A program made the position numbers and the translations under genes. The notes below the pieces were generated by a model. The model saw only the letters and a program-made list of their open reading frames with translations, did not search any database and was not told the origin of the DNA. A DNA stretch of 43,891 nucleotides from Gammaproteobacteria bacterium (GTDB taxonomy: Bacteria > Pseudomonadota > Gammaproteobacteria > Pseudomonadales > Azotimanducaceae_A): positions 22,027 through 65,917 of the forward strand of contig DUAT01000061.1 of assembly GCA_012960755.1 (NCBI GenBank), read 5' to 3'. Positions 30,875 through 40,487 of this stretch are shown piece after piece (the first letter of the stretch is position 1; every line of letters starts with the position of its first letter).

Positions 30875-32028
30875 TACCTGTGTCCTGATTGTCTGTCTTG
30901 TTTACTGCTGGCTGAATCTAACAGGCCATGTGTGTTAAAAGTCGCGGTAATCCTCAAATCACCATCCAGGTTTCTCACATCGGTGAATTCTAACCCAGGC
31001 ACATCCTGCATGTCCGTGAGCCCTTTGATATTCATCAACGACCTGGCGCCCTGCCCCATCAATTTTGGCGCCATATAGATGACAATTTCATCCACTAATC
31101 TGTCGTCGATCAAACTCCCCGCGAGATTGGCACCACATTCAAACAGCACTTCATTGCAGTCCATGGTAGCCAGCTTCAGCAGCAACGCCCGCAAATCAAT
31201 TCTCCTGCTGCCGTCATCGGGCAACGTGATCTGGGTAACATCCAGCTTTTTTGTATTCGCCGGATCTTCCAGGGTTGCTAATATTGTGTTGGGGTTGCTC
31301 AACAATTTTGCCGAGGCAGGAATTCTTTTCTCGGGATCCAAGACGATAATATGCCGCTCAACTTCACTGGCAAGCCTCGACTCCTCAATATCCAGCTCAC
31401 GGGCACGTACCGTGAGTGATGGATCATCATCAATGACGGTCTGAACACCGGTGACAATGGCTGAACTTCTTGCCCTTAGCCGTTGCACATCCCGTCTGGC
31501 AGACTCGCCGGTAATCCACTGACTCTTGCCATTGGCAAGGGCTGTTTTGCCATCCATTGACATGGCCAGCTTGAGCCTGACAAAAGGTAAACCCTTTTCA
31601 AACTTCCGCACATGACCAGGGTTAAGTAATCGTGCAGACGCTTCAAGCACTGGTCCGCTGACTTCGATTCCTGCTGTTCGCAGTTTGTTTAGACCGGCTC
31701 CACAATTTTGGGGATGTGGATCAGCCATGGCAAAGACCACCCGTTTAACACCCGCTTGAATGAGCGCATCCGCGCACGAGGGGGTTCTTCCGGTAAAACT
31801 GCAGGGTTCCAGCGTAACGTAGCATGTGCTGTTCTTAGCTCTGGCACCTGCCTCGAGCAATGCATTCGCCTCCGCATGCGCCGTGCCGGTTTTTAAATGG
31901 AAGCCGCGGCCGACGATGCGTTTGTTGTTAACCAGCAAACAACCGACCCTGGGATTGGGCTGCGCTGTGTACATTCCTTTTTCTGCCTCACGCAGCGCCA
32001 GGGCGATAAAATACTCGTCAGTCTTCAT
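30874..32028 (-). CDS. ribD: Bifunctional riboflavin deaminase/reductase
   Basis: Deaminates and then reduces the pyrimidine intermediate of riboflavin synthesis. Deaminase zinc ligands are His in TAHAEANAL and the two Cys in [17 protein letters not shown]; the usual His after PCS is Phe here. The C-terminal reductase domain starts near residue 150 ([24 protein letters not shown] region). The ATG at 32028 ([18 protein letters not shown]) is chosen because it fits the family N-terminus and gives 384 residues; it overlaps the nrdR end by 11 bases. The frame remains open to 32130 inside nrdR. Confidence 0.94.
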   Translation of the reverse strand: MKTDEYFIALALREAEKGMYTAQPNPRVGCLLVNNKRIVGRGFHLKTGTAHAEANALLEAGARAKNSTCYVTLEPCSFTGRTPSCADALIQAGVKRVVFAMADPHPQNCGAGLNKLRTAGIEVSGPVLEASARLLNPGHVRKFEKGLPFVRLKLAMSMDGKTALANGKSQWITGESARRDVQRLRARSSAIVTGVQTVIDDDPSLTVRARELDIEESRLASEVERHIIVLDPEKRIPASAKLLSNPNTILATLEDPANTKKLDVTQITLPDDGSRRIDLRALLLKLATMDCNEVLFECGANLAGSLIDDRLVDEIVIYMAPKLMGQGARSLMNIKGLTDMQDVPGLEFTDVRNLDGDLRITATFNTHGLLDSASSKQDRQSGHR

Positions 32029-32488
32029 CGTTTCGAACACCTTCACGAAGCCGATCAATCTCTTCACGAAATTCATCCACATCCTGAAAGCTCCGGTAAA
32101 CGGACGCGAATCGAACATACGCGACATCATCCAGTTGTCTTAACTCATCCATGACCAACTCACCAACGTCCCGTGTTTTAACCTCCCTTTCACCGGTTGC
32201 CCGTAGCTTATGTTTGATCCTGTTAAGCATTGATTCAACCGTTTCCATACTCAGGGGCCGTTTTTCTATCGCACGCACAACCCCACTACGAAGTTTATCT
32301 TCATCAAAAGGCTGGCGACTGCCATTGGATTTGATCACCCGTGGTAAAACCAGGTCTGCAGTTTCAAACGTGGTGTATCGTTCACCGCACTCCTGGCACT
32401 CACGGCGACGCCGCACCTGATCGCCTTCGGCCACCAGCCGGGAGTCGATCACCTTGGTTTCGCTGTTGCCGCAAAACGGACAATGCAC
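32018..32488 (-). CDS. nrdR: Transcriptional repressor NrdR
   Basis: Zinc-ribbon/ATP-cone repressor of ribonucleotide reductase genes. The start GTG gives [17 protein letters not shown]; the four zinc Cys are in CPFC and [12 protein letters not shown]. The ATP-cone follows ([20 protein letters not shown]). Length 156 residues is usual. It is the first gene of the rib/nusB/thiL unit and is divergent from ettA across 111 bases. Confidence 0.96.
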   Translation of the reverse strand: MHCPFCGNSETKVIDSRLVAEGDQVRRRRECQECGERYTTFETADLVLPRVIKSNGSRQPFDEDKLRSGVVRAIEKRPLSMETVESMLNRIKHKLRATGEREVKTRDVGELVMDELRQLDDVAYVRFASVYRSFQDVDEFREEIDRLREGVRNDED

Positions 32489-32599
32489 AATTTTCTACCC
32501 TGACAATTTGCGCGTATTCTACTCCAAGCCGCATATCGGCTGATAGAGAGGTTTTTATACAATGCTTTGATTACAATGACCTCTTTTTAGGTCTTAGTC

Positions 32600-34270
32600 A
32601 TGGCGCAATACGTATACACCATGTCACAGGTAGGTAAAGTCGTGCCACCTAACCGGACAATTCTTAAGGACATCTCCCTGTCCTTTTTCCCCGGTGCCAA
32701 AATCGGTGTCCTGGGTCTGAACGGCGCAGGAAAATCCACACTGCTGCGAATCATGGCGGGTATTGATACAGAATACCTCGGAGAAGCGCGTCCCCAGCCC
32801 GATTTACATGTTGGTTACCTTTCACAGGAGCCCGAATTGGACCCTAAAAAGGATGTGCGTGGTAATGTGGAAGATGGCGTTCGCAGTACCAGAAACCTGC
32901 TGAATGAATTCAATGCCATCAGCGACAAATTCGCCGAACCAATGTCCGATGATGAGATGACCACCCTGCTTGAACGCCAGGGAGAACTGCAACTTCAAAT
33001 CGACGCCGTCGAGGGCTGGGACCTTGAACGCAAAATGGAAATAGCAGCCGATGCGCTCAGGCTTCCAAATTATGACGCTGATGTCACAACACTATCTGGC
33101 GGCGAACGCCGCCGAGTGGCGTTGTGCCGCTTACTCATTTCCAACCCGGATATGCTGTTACTGGATGAACCCACCAACCACCTGGACGCAGAGAGTGTCG
33201 CCTGGCTTGAACGCTTTCTAAAAGACTTCCCCGGCACGGTGGTTGCCATTACCCACGATCGTTACTTTCTTGACAATGCTGCAGGCTGGATTCTTGAACT
33301 CGACCGGGGCTACGGTATTCCATACGAGGGAAATTATTCCCACTGGCTCGAAGCCAAGCAAAAGCGCCTTGAAGTCGAGGAAAAAAAGGAAGCTTCTCGT
33401 CAGCGCTCGATCAAGACAGAACTTGAGTGGGTAAGAACACAGCCGAAAGCGAGGCATGCAAAAAACAGGGCGAGGCTCGCCCGTTTTGAAGAAATGAATT
33501 CCCAGGATTTCCAGCAACGCAACGAAACCCTCGAACTCTACATTCCGCCGGGCCCCAGACTCGGTGACCTGGTACTGGAATTACAAGACGTCAATAAAGG
33601 ATTCGGTGATCAGCTATTGATCGACAACCTGAGCCTGTCTGTACCCAAGGGTGCCATCATAGGCATTATCGGCGGCAATGGGGCGGGTAAAACAACCTTG
33701 TTTAAGATGATCTGCGACATGGAACAACCTGATTCAGGCAGCATTCGGCTCGGAGAATCCGTCGAACTCGGCTACGTCGACCAGAGCCGGGAAACCTTGT
33801 CCAATGACAAGAATGTCTGGGAAGAGATATCTCAAGGCAACGAAATTCTTAAGATAGGCAAATACGAAACGTCCTCCCGGGGATATGTCAGCCGATTTAA
33901 TTTCAAAGGTTCAGATCAGCAGAAACTGGTGAGGGATCTATCAGGCGGGGAAAGAAACAGGGTCCATCTCGCCAAATTACTCAAGAAGGGAGCGAATTTC
34001 TTACTCCTTGATGAACCGACAAACGATCTCGATGTTGAAACCCTCCGCGCCCTTGAAGATGCCATAGAAGCCTTCCCCGGGGCAATCATGGTGATCTCCC
34101 ACGATCGCTGGTTCCTGGATCGCATTGCGACCCACATCCTGGCATTCGAAGGTGGCAGCCAGATAGTCTGGTTTGACGGGAATTACTCTGAGTATGAAGA
34201 GGATCGGAAGAAGCGACTGGGAGACCAGGGAATAACACCAACCCGGGTTCGCTATAAAAAATTAGCCTGA
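32600..34270 (+). CDS. ettA: Energy-dependent translational throttle protein EttA
   Basis: ABC-F ATPase that binds the ribosomal E site and gates translation according to ATP/ADP level. Two ATPase domains in one 556-residue chain, no membrane segment: Walker [12 protein letters not shown] and [11 protein letters not shown]; signatures [11 protein letters not shown] and [11 protein letters not shown]; Walker [16 protein letters not shown] and [15 protein letters not shown]. The N-terminus [18 protein letters not shown] and the arm/linker region (about residues 90-140 and 240-310) match EttA rather than Uup. It is a single gene between nrdR and the convergent radA. Confidence 0.95.
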   Translation: MAQYVYTMSQVGKVVPPNRTILKDISLSFFPGAKIGVLGLNGAGKSTLLRIMAGIDTEYLGEARPQPDLHVGYLSQEPELDPKKDVRGNVEDGVRSTRNLLNEFNAISDKFAEPMSDDEMTTLLERQGELQLQIDAVEGWDLERKMEIAADALRLPNYDADVTTLSGGERRRVALCRLLISNPDMLLLDEPTNHLDAESVAWLERFLKDFPGTVVAITHDRYFLDNAAGWILELDRGYGIPYEGNYSHWLEAKQKRLEVEEKKEASRQRSIKTELEWVRTQPKARHAKNRARLARFEEMNSQDFQQRNETLELYIPPGPRLGDLVLELQDVNKGFGDQLLIDNLSLSVPKGAIIGIIGGNGAGKTTLFKMICDMEQPDSGSIRLGESVELGYVDQSRETLSNDKNVWEEISQGNEILKIGKYETSSRGYVSRFNFKGSDQQKLVRDLSGGERNRVHLAKLLKKGANFLLLDEPTNDLDVETLRALEDAIEAFPGAIMVISHDRWFLDRIATHILAFEGGSQIVWFDGNYSEYEEDRKKRLGDQGITPTRVRYKKLA

Positions 34271-34281
34271 TACACAAGACT

Positions 34282-35649
34282 TCAATAGGCTTCCTGGATC
34301 GCATCCAGGGCGTCGCTCAACTTGCCAACTCCAATCACCGCCATACCTTCGACAGGTTTTTTGGGTAGATTTCCTCTCGGTACAATAGCGCGGGTGAAAC
34401 CATGCTTGGCGGCTTCCCGGATTCTTTCCTGGCCACTGGGTACGGGTCGAATTTCCCCGGATAAGCCGACTTCTCCGAAACAGACCAGGTCAGACGGCAG
34501 CGCCTTGTCGCGAAAACTAGAAACAACCGCTAACAATAATGCAAGGTCGCTACTGGTTTCCGTGACCCGGATACCGCCAACCGCATTAACAAACACATCC
34601 TGGTCCCCTACCTGTAAACCACCATGGCGATGCAGAACCGCCAATAGCATCGCCAGGCGATTCTGTTCAAATCCAACCGCCACTCTGCGAGGATTCCCCA
34701 GCGCACTGTCGTCTACCAGCGCCTGGGCTTCGACCAACAAGGGGCGGGTGCCCTCCCAGACAACCATCACAATCGAGCCAGGCGTAGGTGCTTGATCACG
34801 TGACAGGAAAATCGCTGAGGGATTGGAGACCTCAATCAGCCCCTTCTCAGTCATTGCGAATATTCCGAGTTCGTTTACCGCACCAAATCTATTCTTACTA
34901 CTACGCAGTGTTCTGTAGCGGGAGTCGTTGTCTCCCTCCAACATAATAAAGCAGTCAATCATATGTTCCAGGACTCGCGGTCCCGCGAGATTCCCTTCCT
35001 TGGTGACGTGGCCCACCAGAAACAAAATGGACTCTGTTTTTTTTGCTTGCTGAATCAGAACCGAAGCACTTTCGCGAACCTGGGACACGCCCCCCGGCGA
35101 AGAATCAACTTCATCGAGTTGCATCACCTGAATCGAATCGATGACAATAAGTTTAGGCTTTAATTCGTCCCACACCGCCACGATTGCATCAACACTGGTT
35201 TGCGCCATTACATTGAGGTCAGACATGGGTAATTGCAGACGCCTGGCTCGCATCGCAATCTGCGCCAACGATTCTTCACCGGTGATATACAGCGCCGGGT
35301 ATCCAGCCGCGAGGCGGCACATGATCTGAATCAGTAATGTACTTTTGCCTGCGCCCGGGTTACCGGAAACCAGCACCGCAGAACCTGCGACCAGGCCACC
35401 CCCGAGGACACGATCAAATTCTTTCATACCGGTGAGCACCCGCGGTACATCGGTGGCTGATACGTCTGCCAGGGAGCGGGCTTGCTCTAATTGTCCGGAA
35501 TAACCTTTGCGCCGAGCACTTGCCTGACTGCTGTCAACACTCAATCGCGTTAAGGTGTTCCATTGTTCGCAATCGTTACACTGCCCCTGCCATTTGGCAT
35601 GTTCAGATCCGCAATCACCACAAACGTAAACTGTCCTGCTTTTCGCCAA
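34282..35649 (-). CDS. radA: DNA repair protein RadA
   Basis: RecA-like branch-migration helicase for recombination intermediates. It has the C4 zinc finger (VCGDCGSEHAKWQGQCNDC), Walker [14 protein letters not shown] near residue 95, the RadA KNRFG motif in SSKNRFGAVNELG, and a C-terminal Lon-like domain. Walker A has Ala where Ile is more usual. Start is TTG at 35649, six bases after the alr stop; the product MAKSRTVYVC fits the family N-terminus. 455 residues, full length. Confidence 0.95.
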   Translation of the reverse strand: MAKSRTVYVCGDCGSEHAKWQGQCNDCEQWNTLTRLSVDSSQASARRKGYSGQLEQARSLADVSATDVPRVLTGMKEFDRVLGGGLVAGSAVLVSGNPGAGKSTLLIQIMCRLAAGYPALYITGEESLAQIAMRARRLQLPMSDLNVMAQTSVDAIVAVWDELKPKLIVIDSIQVMQLDEVDSSPGGVSQVRESASVLIQQAKKTESILFLVGHVTKEGNLAGPRVLEHMIDCFIMLEGDNDSRYRTLRSSKNRFGAVNELGIFAMTEKGLIEVSNPSAIFLSRDQAPTPGSIVMVVWEGTRPLLVEAQALVDDSALGNPRRVAVGFEQNRLAMLLAVLHRHGGLQVGDQDVFVNAVGGIRVTETSSDLALLLAVVSSFRDKALPSDLVCFGEVGLSGEIRPVPSGQERIREAAKHGFTRAIVPRGNLPKKPVEGMAVIGVGKLSDALDAIQEAY

Positions 35650-35655
35650 AACTAT

Positions 35656-36726
35656 TTATTGCCTCTGATAAACCTTATCGACCCGTCGAGTCAACCCTGA
35701 CATCAATGTGTAGCTAACCGTCCCGGCACACCGGGCGATTTCATCGATCGGTAATTCCTCACCCCAAAAAGTCACCTTGTCCCCAACTTGAACCTTGTCA
35801 TTATCCTCCAGTTCAACAAAACACGTATCCATCGAGACGCGACCCACTAACTGGCGCCGCTGACCACCCAGCAATACGGGCGTACGCTGGGGCATCTCGC
35901 GAGGATATCCATCGGCGTACCCTAAACCCACCACGGCAATTCGGCAGTGTTTGTGCGCTGTCCAGAGACCGCCGTAACCAATCGAATCGCCCTTTTGTAA
36001 CTCATTGATGCCAAGAACGGGAGCCGTCAAGGTCATACCAGCCTTTAAGCGAGTGTCCACTGACCCTGTAGGTGAACCACCATAAAGCATGATGCCGGGT
36101 CTGACCCAATCCATGGAGGACCCATCGATGCCAAGAATGCCGCCTGAGTTTGCGATGGCTGCACTAATATCAACATTTAGTATTTGCCTGATTTCATCGC
36201 TGATTTGACTGAATAATTTGATCTGGGAACTGTTGCTGCTATGTTCCGGATCATCCGCGTTGGCAAAATGGCTCATTATTCCAACAATATTTTTCTGGCT
36301 AATCTTACCGGCAAGGCCGGTAATATGATCCGGATTAAAGCCAAGACGATTCATTCCAGAGTTAATCTTTAGCCACGCCGGTTGCTCGTTATCCAGCAGG
36401 TGTAGTTGATATTCACTATGGATCACGGGTATCAGGTTCTGTTTCTGGCAGACTTTTTGCTCACCCGCATTAATAAAACCGCCAAGCACAACCACGGGGT
36501 GATCAAATCCTGCCTGCCTCAGTTCCAATCCTTCGGTGACCCGGGCGACCGCAAATGCATCTGCATCACTTAATTGTTGACTAACTTCAACAACACCATG
36601 GCCATAGGCATCTGCTTTGACCACTACCATGACTCGACAGCGCGGTGCCAGGGACCGAACCAGGTCGAAATTACTTTGAATGTTGTTCAGGTGAACAGTA
36701 GCAGTGGGAGAATTGGCAGGCTTCAT
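35656..36726 (-). CDS. alr: Alanine racemase
   Basis: PLP enzyme making D-alanine for peptidoglycan. The PLP Lys is in VVVKADAYGHG (near residue 34), the catalytic Tyr in LGYADGYPREMP and the SMDTCFVEL region near residue 295. 356 residues, usual length. The start ATG directly abuts a perfect palindrome (36727-36750); the only SD-like sequence, AGGG, lies in the loop of that palindrome about 11 bases before the ATG. It follows dnaB after 35 bases and precedes radA closely. Confidence 0.95.
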   Translation of the reverse strand: MKPANSPTATVHLNNIQSNFDLVRSLAPRCRVMVVVKADAYGHGVVEVSQQLSDADAFAVARVTEGLELRQAGFDHPVVVLGGFINAGEQKVCQKQNLIPVIHSEYQLHLLDNEQPAWLKINSGMNRLGFNPDHITGLAGKISQKNIVGIMSHFANADDPEHSSNSSQIKLFSQISDEIRQILNVDISAAIANSGGILGIDGSSMDWVRPGIMLYGGSPTGSVDTRLKAGMTLTAPVLGINELQKGDSIGYGGLWTAHKHCRIAVVGLGYADGYPREMPQRTPVLLGGQRRQLVGRVSMDTCFVELEDNDKVQVGDKVTFWGEELPIDEIARCAGTVSYTLMSGLTRRVDKVYQRQ

Positions 36727-36750
36727 CTAGTGTAGTGCCCTATACACTAG
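36727..36750. repeat. Palindromic intergenic repeat, copy 3, abutting alr start
   Basis: Perfect 8-base arms CTAGTGTA and TACACTAG flank an 8-base centre. It fills most of the dnaB-alr gap and ends at the base before the alr ATG. On the transcribed strand the loop contains AGGG, so folding could present or hide the alr ribosome binding site. Related to copies at 3016 and 23817. Confidence 0.7.
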
Positions 36751-36761
36751 TCGATGCCAGA

Positions 36762-38150
36762 CTACTCATACATATAGTCGTCGTAGCCCACTGCCAGATC
36801 TTCGAACTTGGTATATTGGCCTATAAATGCGAGTTTGCGGCGCCCAATAGGCCCGTTGCGCTGCTTCAGGAAGATGACCTCAGCGACACCTTTTTCCGCA
36901 TCCTCGTGGTAAACCTCGTCACGATAGATTGCGATGATGACGTCCGCATCCTGCTCTATGGCGCCCGACTCCCTCAAGTCTGACATGATTGGTCGCTTGT
37001 CCGGACGTTGTTCCAGACCACGATTCAGCTGGGACAACGCCATCACGGGGCAGCTGAACTCTTTGGCAATACTTTTCAGCGAGCGGCTGATTTCAGATAT
37101 TTCTGTCGTTCGGTTTTCTGTACTGCCAGTCACTTGCATCAGTTGAATGTAGTCGACGACGATCAATCCCAGATCACCGTGCTCCCGCACAACCCGACGC
37201 GCCCTGGAGCGAATCTCGTTCGGTGACAATGCCGGAGTGTCATCAACCAACAGGGGTTTGTCGTTGAGCAGTGTCACGGCAGAAGTCAATCGTGGCCAAT
37301 CGTCATCCCCCAACTGGCCGCTTCGAATTTTGCTTTGGTCGATTCGTCCCAACGAGGACAGCATTCTCATAATAAGCGCGTCAGCGGGCATCTCCATACT
37401 GAATACCAATACCGCCTTATCGCCTGAAATAGCGGCACTCTCGGCGATATTCATTGCAAAGGAGGTTTTGCCCATCGAGGGACGCCCTGCAACAACGACC
37501 ATATCACCCGGCTGCAAGCCCATGGTCATATCATCAACTTCCCGAAAACCCGTACTCAAACCGGTCAGGTTACCCTTGGTTTGAAACAGTTCATCAATCC
37601 GTTGAACGGCTTTTGTAAGCAAAGGACGAATGGCAACAGGGCCGCCGGAGCTGGGGCGATTGTCTCCAATCTTGAACACGCTGGATTCTGCGAGATCAAT
37701 CAGAGTATCGGCATCTCGCCCCTGGGGGTTAAAGCCACTTTCAGCAATTTCATGAGCAACCGAAATAAGGTTCCTGACGGTGGCACGCTCCGCAACGATG
37801 TTAGCATAAGCTTTTACATTCGAGGCTGTCGGCGTACCGCTTGCCAACTCCGAGATGTACGGAATACCGCCTACATTCGCCAGTTCATTCACACTGTCTA
37901 ACGATTCAGATATGGTGATAATGTCAAGCGGCTTATTTTGCTCTGCGAGCTCTGCCATACAACGATAAATAACTCGGTGGTCGTTACGATAAAAATCATT
38001 AGCGGTGATGATCATCGAAACATTATCCCAGGCATTGTCATCCAGCATCAGCCCGCCAAGCACAGAACGCTCTGCCTCGAGTGAGTGAGGTGGTATTTTT
38101 AGCGCCAGGGTACTGGCTTCGCTACTGGTATTGTCTGTCGCTATTGCCAA
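36762..38150 (-). CDS. dnaB: Replicative DNA helicase DnaB
   Basis: Hexameric 5'-3' helicase at the replication fork. The N-terminal domain has PPHSLEAERSVLGGLMLD; the RecA-like domain has Walker A VVAGRPSMGKTSFAMN, Walker B LIVVDYIQLM and the arginine finger region MALSQLNRGLEQRPDKRP with DLRESGAIEQDADV. 462 residues, no intein. Transcribed toward alr and radA. Confidence 0.96.
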   Translation of the reverse strand: MAIATDNTSSEASTLALKIPPHSLEAERSVLGGLMLDDNAWDNVSMIITANDFYRNDHRVIYRCMAELAEQNKPLDIITISESLDSVNELANVGGIPYISELASGTPTASNVKAYANIVAERATVRNLISVAHEIAESGFNPQGRDADTLIDLAESSVFKIGDNRPSSGGPVAIRPLLTKAVQRIDELFQTKGNLTGLSTGFREVDDMTMGLQPGDMVVVAGRPSMGKTSFAMNIAESAAISGDKAVLVFSMEMPADALIMRMLSSLGRIDQSKIRSGQLGDDDWPRLTSAVTLLNDKPLLVDDTPALSPNEIRSRARRVVREHGDLGLIVVDYIQLMQVTGSTENRTTEISEISRSLKSIAKEFSCPVMALSQLNRGLEQRPDKRPIMSDLRESGAIEQDADVIIAIYRDEVYHEDAEKGVAEVIFLKQRNGPIGRRKLAFIGQYTKFEDLAVGYDDYMYE

Positions 38151-38259
38151 AAGATGGACGGCTCAAAATGAAAAAAAGGTCGAACCGATAGATTACTGTA
38201 AGGCAGCATTCTTGTCATCGGATAAGGTGTGAATAAGTCGAAAAATTTAGAGACAAAGT

Positions 38260-38286
38260 AGAGGCAGAAGCAACTGCCTCTTTTTA
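38260..38286. terminator. Hairpin between rplI and dnaB
   Basis: AGAGGCAG (38260-38267) and CTGCCTCT (38274-38281) form a perfect 8-base stem with a 6-base loop, followed on the plus strand by TTTTT. The neighbouring genes are on the minus strand, where the stem could extend through AAA/TTT but lacks a good T-run. It may end rplI transcription or act as a bidirectional terminator/RNA end. Confidence 0.55.
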
Positions 38287-38289
38287 AAG

Positions 38290-38324
38290 TGCTATTTGAA
38301 GATGCTAGTTGAAGGTGCTATTCC
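38290..38324. repeat. 13-base tandem repeat at the rplI 3' end
   Basis: Units TGCTATTTGAAGA (38290), TGCTAGTTGAAGG (38303) and a partial TGCTATTCC (38316) follow in tandem. The third unit contains the rplI stop codon. Origin is probably slippage. Confidence 0.6.
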
Positions 38325-38767
38325 TCAGCGATGACGCCGATTTTGAGCGTGGTGTTGACCTCTGGATGCAGATGGATGCTGATTTCAAATTCACCCAGTT
38401 CACGAATAGGTCCAGTTGGCATCTTTATCTCACCTTTCTCAATAGTCACACCTCGCGCTTCTGCAGCCTCAGCGATGTCACGAACGGTCACAGAGCCAAA
38501 CAGCTTGCCTTCTTCTCCAGCTTTGGCGGTCAAAGTGATATCTAACGCTGAAATCTGTACGGCCCGTGAATTCGCTAATGTGAGCTTCTCATCTGCGATA
38601 CCCTGCAAATCGGCACGGCGCGTCTCGAAACTCTCGATGTTACCGGCAGTGGCAGGCACGGCTTTATGCTGTGGTATAAGGAAGTTTCGACCATATCCCG
38701 ATTTAACATTGACCTGCTCACCCAGTTCACCCAGGTTTGCAATGTGTTCCAATAATATGACTTGCAT
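38318..38767 (-). CDS. rplI: 50S ribosomal protein L9
   Basis: Large-subunit protein bound to 23S rRNA near the L1 stalk. N-terminal RNA-binding part MQVILLEHIANLGELGEQVN, followed by VKSGYGRNFLIPQHKAVPAT, a long helix and the C-terminal domain (FGSVTVRDIAEAAEARG). 149 residues, exactly typical. Four bases downstream of the DUF2232 gene; last gene of the rpsF operon. Confidence 0.97.
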   Translation of the reverse strand: MQVILLEHIANLGELGEQVNVKSGYGRNFLIPQHKAVPATAGNIESFETRRADLQGIADEKLTLANSRAVQISALDITLTAKAGEEGKLFGSVTVRDIAEAAEARGVTIEKGEIKMPTGPIRELGEFEISIHLHPEVNTTLKIGVIAEE

Positions 38768-38771
38768 CGTC

Positions 38772-39650
38772 CTATACCTCTTGATCAGATCGAAATTGTT
38801 TTCTTAAATTCATCCAACTGTCCAGTAAGGCGACGGTCGCCAACATTGGCAGAACGAGTTGGAACATTAAAATCATCAATAAATAGAAACTGACCAACCA
38901 GCTTCTCGACATTTTCTTTTCTGCAATTATCCAATGCACAAAGCCTATACCAGCCATCAGCAAAGGAATGGCGAGCAGATTCGCCCAGCGGGCAAAACCA
39001 CCCAGGCCATAACATGCTGCCAACACCACCACCAGGACCACTCCCAGTACAGGAGACAATCGTATATTGCGAAACTCCTGCCCAAACGCGCCTGGATTGT
39101 ACAGCAGGCTCTGCCACCATCTGGCAAGTATCAGGAATGCCAGCATACTCAAGGCAAACCCCATGGCGATGAAGCCAAACAAGATGTTTCGTGCTTCAGC
39201 CTCTGTTGGCAGCATGACCCTGGTTGCCAACTCATTCGCATTGTTGGCCTGGGTCTGCACTTCCAACAGGAAGTCCAGGTAGCGATCAACCAGTTGTGCT
39301 ATCAGGTCCGCCGCAGTTAACTCAAATATCAAACTACCCAACGCAGAAATGACCACTGCTGCGGACAAGGTCAATTCCCAGGAAACCGTTGTCCTTAAAA
39401 TGTAGGCCAGACAAAATGTCCCAGCCAGGGCGACAATCGGAGTTACATCGCCATAAATGTAAAAGAACACGACCAGGGGCAAACAAGCCCACAGCAAAAC
39501 AAACAGACCCTCGCCAATTCCCTTTCTCAGCACCACCAGACTCACAACTGCGGTGCATAACCAGTTGATGGGTGGCAAGGACGCACCTAGTAAACAAACA
39601 CCAATGGCTTGGGCTCTACCCCGCATAACAAATTCAGCGATGCCGCGCAC
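38772..39650 (-). CDS. DUF2232 / YybS-like membrane protein
   Basis: A 292-residue protein with about eight hydrophobic segments (e.g. IGVCLLGASLPPINWLCTAV, LFVLLWACLPLVVFFYIYG, FGFIAMGFALSMLAFLILA). Its position between rpsR and rplI is characteristic of the DUF2232 family in gammaproteobacteria; biochemical function is unknown. Start is GTG at 39650 with AGGA six bases upstream; an ATG at 39626 is an alternative. Confidence 0.85.
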   Translation of the reverse strand: MRGIAEFVMRGRAQAIGVCLLGASLPPINWLCTAVVSLVVLRKGIGEGLFVLLWACLPLVVFFYIYGDVTPIVALAGTFCLAYILRTTVSWELTLSAAVVISALGSLIFELTAADLIAQLVDRYLDFLLEVQTQANNANELATRVMLPTEAEARNILFGFIAMGFALSMLAFLILARWWQSLLYNPGAFGQEFRNIRLSPVLGVVLVVVLAACYGLGGFARWANLLAIPLLMAGIGFVHWIIAEKKMSRSWLVSFYLLMILMFQLVLPMLATVALLDSWMNLRKQFRSDQEV

Positions 39651-39673
39651 GGTTTTCCTGAATCAAAAATTGG

Positions 39674-39901
39674 TTAACTGTGGGCGTCGGTATAAGGGAT
39701 AAGTGCCAGGTAACGAGCCCGTTTGATTGCCTTGGCAAGTTGCCTCTGATACTTGGCTTTAGTACCCGTAATCCGGCTTGGCACAATCTTGCCAGTCTCC
39801 GAGATGTACTGTTTTAATGTCTCAATGTCTTTGTAATCGATTTCGGTAACGCCTTCGGCGGTGAATCGACAATATTTTCGTCTGCGATAAAAACGTGACA
39901 T
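39674..39901 (-). CDS. rpsR: 30S ribosomal protein S18
   Basis: Small-subunit protein that pairs with S6. The 75-residue product has the usual [20 protein letters not shown] and the conserved [20 protein letters not shown] near the C-terminus. Eleven bases follow the rpsF stop; same operon. Confidence 0.97.
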   Translation of the reverse strand: MSRFYRRRKYCRFTAEGVTEIDYKDIETLKQYISETGKIVPSRITGTKAKYQRQLAKAIKRARYLALIPYTDAHS

Positions 39902-39912
39902 AAATCCTCCGA

Positions 39913-40371
39913 TTAACCTTCTTTGCCGGACGCTACATTAGCGTCATCTTTGTTTTCGCCTTCAGATGATGAATCCTCGGGCGCTGCTTCTATGCGGTTT
40001 TCAGCACTCAACGGTGCTGGCCTGTCATCAGATTTTCTCTCTCGGCTCTCTTTCTCGATTTTCATAATCGGAGAGTCGCCTTCTTCCGGACCCTTTCGGC
40101 CAAGAATCAGGTTTCGGATAACGGCATCGTTAAATCGAAAAGCTGTGTTGATTTCTTCCAGAATCTCTTTTGTACACTCGATGTTGAGCAAGATGTAATG
40201 GGCTTTGTGTATCTTGTTGATCGGATAAGCCAACTGGTGTCGGCCCCAATCTTCAACTCTGTGGACGTTGCCACCACCGTCTTTGATCAGTGATGAATAG
40301 CGATCAATCATTCCTGGCACCTGCTCACTTTGATCAGGATGTACCAGAAACACTACTTCGTAATGTCTCAT
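39913..40371 (-). CDS. rpsF: 30S ribosomal protein S6 with acidic C-terminal tail
   Basis: First gene of the S6-S18-DUF2232-L9 operon. Core motif [20 protein letters not shown] and [20 protein letters not shown] are typical. After about residue 105 comes a long charged, low-complexity tail (rich in Glu, Ser, Asp, Lys), making 152 residues; E. coli S6 also carries a Glu-rich tail. A promoter and a probable S6:S18-binding leader lie upstream. Confidence 0.97.
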   Translation of the reverse strand: MRHYEVVFLVHPDQSEQVPGMIDRYSSLIKDGGGNVHRVEDWGRHQLAYPINKIHKAHYILLNIECTKEILEEINTAFRFNDAVIRNLILGRKGPEEGDSPIMKIEKESRERKSDDRPAPLSAENRIEAAPEDSSSEGENKDDANVASGKEG

Positions 40372-40391
40372 TCAAGACTCCTCTTGGGTTA

Positions 40392-40428
40392 TTGCTTCCT
40401 GTCCGGTTTAACCACGGCAGTAAAGCAA
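40392..40428 (-). promoter_or_regulatory. Probable S6:S18 autoregulatory leader (rpsF leader)
   Basis: Between the promoter and the rpsF start, the transcribed strand folds as an outer stem TTGCTT/AAGCAA, an inner CTG/CAG pair set, an unpaired CCG and a small hairpin GGT-TAA-ACC. A helix with an exposed CCG next to a small hairpin is the known feature of rpsF leaders bound by the S6:S18 complex. Fold drawn by hand, not computed. Confidence 0.55.
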
Positions 40429-40447
40429 GGAGATATTTGGGACGCGC

Positions 40448-40476
40448 ATTGTAGTGAAAGCCCCCGCGGGATGCAA
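40448..40476 (-). promoter_or_regulatory. Sigma70 promoter of the rpsF operon
   Basis: On the minus strand, TTGCAT (40471-40476) and TACAAT (40448-40453) are spaced by exactly 17 bases, followed by a GC-rich discriminator (GCGCGTC). This is a near-consensus promoter, and the GC-rich start fits growth-rate control of ribosomal genes. Confidence 0.7.
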
Positions 40477-40487
40477 CCCCACTCAAT

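Noticed and set aside
23808..38296. Shared 12-mer TTAAAGTGCTAT at 23809 and 38284
   Set aside because: A 12-base match is expected many times by chance in a window of this size and the flanks do not match.
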